From positions 3,597,501-3,661,500 of the forward strand of contig JAQMRL010000016.1 of the NCBI GenBank assembly GCA_035578175.1: a stretch of DNA of 64,000 bases. Direction: 5' to 3'. Numbering within the stretch: the first letter of the stretch is position 1; every line of letters begins with the position of its first letter. The translations under genes were made by a program, and so were the position numbers. The notes below the pieces were generated by a model that saw only the letters and a program-made list of their open reading frames with translations, was not told where the DNA came from and made no database searches. The stretch is from Catonia carolina (taxonomy: Eukaryota; Arthropoda; Insecta; Hemiptera; Achilidae). Of the stretch, positions 63,880-64,000 are shown piece after piece.

Positions 63880-64000
63880 TACAAGAGATAACAACAAACG
63901 GTTTTCGGATCCGTAATCTACATGAAAATTTAGTGGACCTAAATTGTGTTTGAAGTTCCGGTTTTGACTGGAAGTGGCCCAAACTGGAAGTCAAGAAATC
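63880..64000 (-). repeat. Family J fragment, runs off the window
   Basis: Minus strand: ACAAGAGATAACAACAAACG, TCCGTAATCTACATG, GAAGTTCCGGTTTTGACTGG, GGAAGTCAAGAAATC. Confidence 0.75.

Overview
The window is AT-rich eukaryotic DNA, most like an arthropod and probably an insect genome. The evidence is the element set: jockey- and RTE-like non-LTR retrotransposons, Tc1/mariner elements, piggyBac-like TTAA elements, tRNA-derived SINEs, a solo LTR with an arthropod gypsy-type TATA plus TCAGT promoter, and very long (CA)n tracts. I cannot name the species; Hemiptera is only a guess. I found no convincing host protein-coding gene, no bona fide tRNA or rRNA gene, and nothing bacterial. Almost every base I can explain is mobile-element or satellite-like DNA, stacked in nests.

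Recurring families, named here for use below. SINE-A starts GCCGGCCGCATTGGCGCAG. SINE-B starts CACCGGGTTGGTCTAGAGG and carries a 27-bp palindrome. SINE-C starts GGCCGGCCCG. SINE-D starts near GCCTCCATAGCGTAGTGG. All four have Pol III box A and box B motifs. The ACT family is about 1 kb, starts ACTTTCTCTTGCC, holds an internal (TG)n tract and ends GGCAAGAGAAAGT plus a short hairpin. Family R is about 395 bp, starts CCCATAACAGGCAGGTGGAG and ends (AAC)n. Family E is about 730 bp, with TTAA flanks and ends AAGGGGAGACTG. Family G has CACGAGTTTGCC ends. Family J is an AT-rich host repeat with a TTCCGGT..ACCGGAA motif. Family K has CGCGGCTTCGC-type ends. Family H is an unclassified 250-bp repeat.

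Layout. 0-12 kb: jockey remnant, an ACT copy, a solo LTR interrupted by SINE-A, a 1.2-kb foldback (4414-5582), a family G transposon remnant, a decayed transposase and SINEs. 12-25 kb: an apparently intact mariner-like transposon (13707-15064, 361-aa DDD transposase), nests of J, E, R and SINE-B, a piggyBac-like element containing two nested SINEs, and several ACT copies. 25-36 kb: a large palindrome, a duplicated 0.46-kb segment whose two copies show filled and empty SINE sites, an RTE-like reverse transcriptase remnant, a chimeric repeat present twice, and the ACT tandem array (33.4-35.9 kb) with 472-bp and 60-bp periods. 36-45 kb: family K with a Tc1-like MITE, a mariner rearranged into a foldback, two sharp palindromes, and a roughly 5-kb inverted structure whose arms contain 48-bp minisatellite arrays. 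45-64 kb: J/E nests, a 1-kb TTTACTACTA satellite expanded inside a SINE-B, a second reverse transcriptase remnant, a deleted second copy of the mariner, and a GC-rich insert between 110-bp direct repeats.

The only plausibly functional protein is the mariner-like transposase at 13812-14897. The most unusual signals are the ACT family's tandem amplification at two scales, the foldback mariner at 37927-38856, the minisatellite-armed inverted repeat at 39.5-44.6 kb, and the chimeric repeat whose breakpoints recur 18 kb apart. I did not find a coherent new gene system; the novelty here is in repeat structure.
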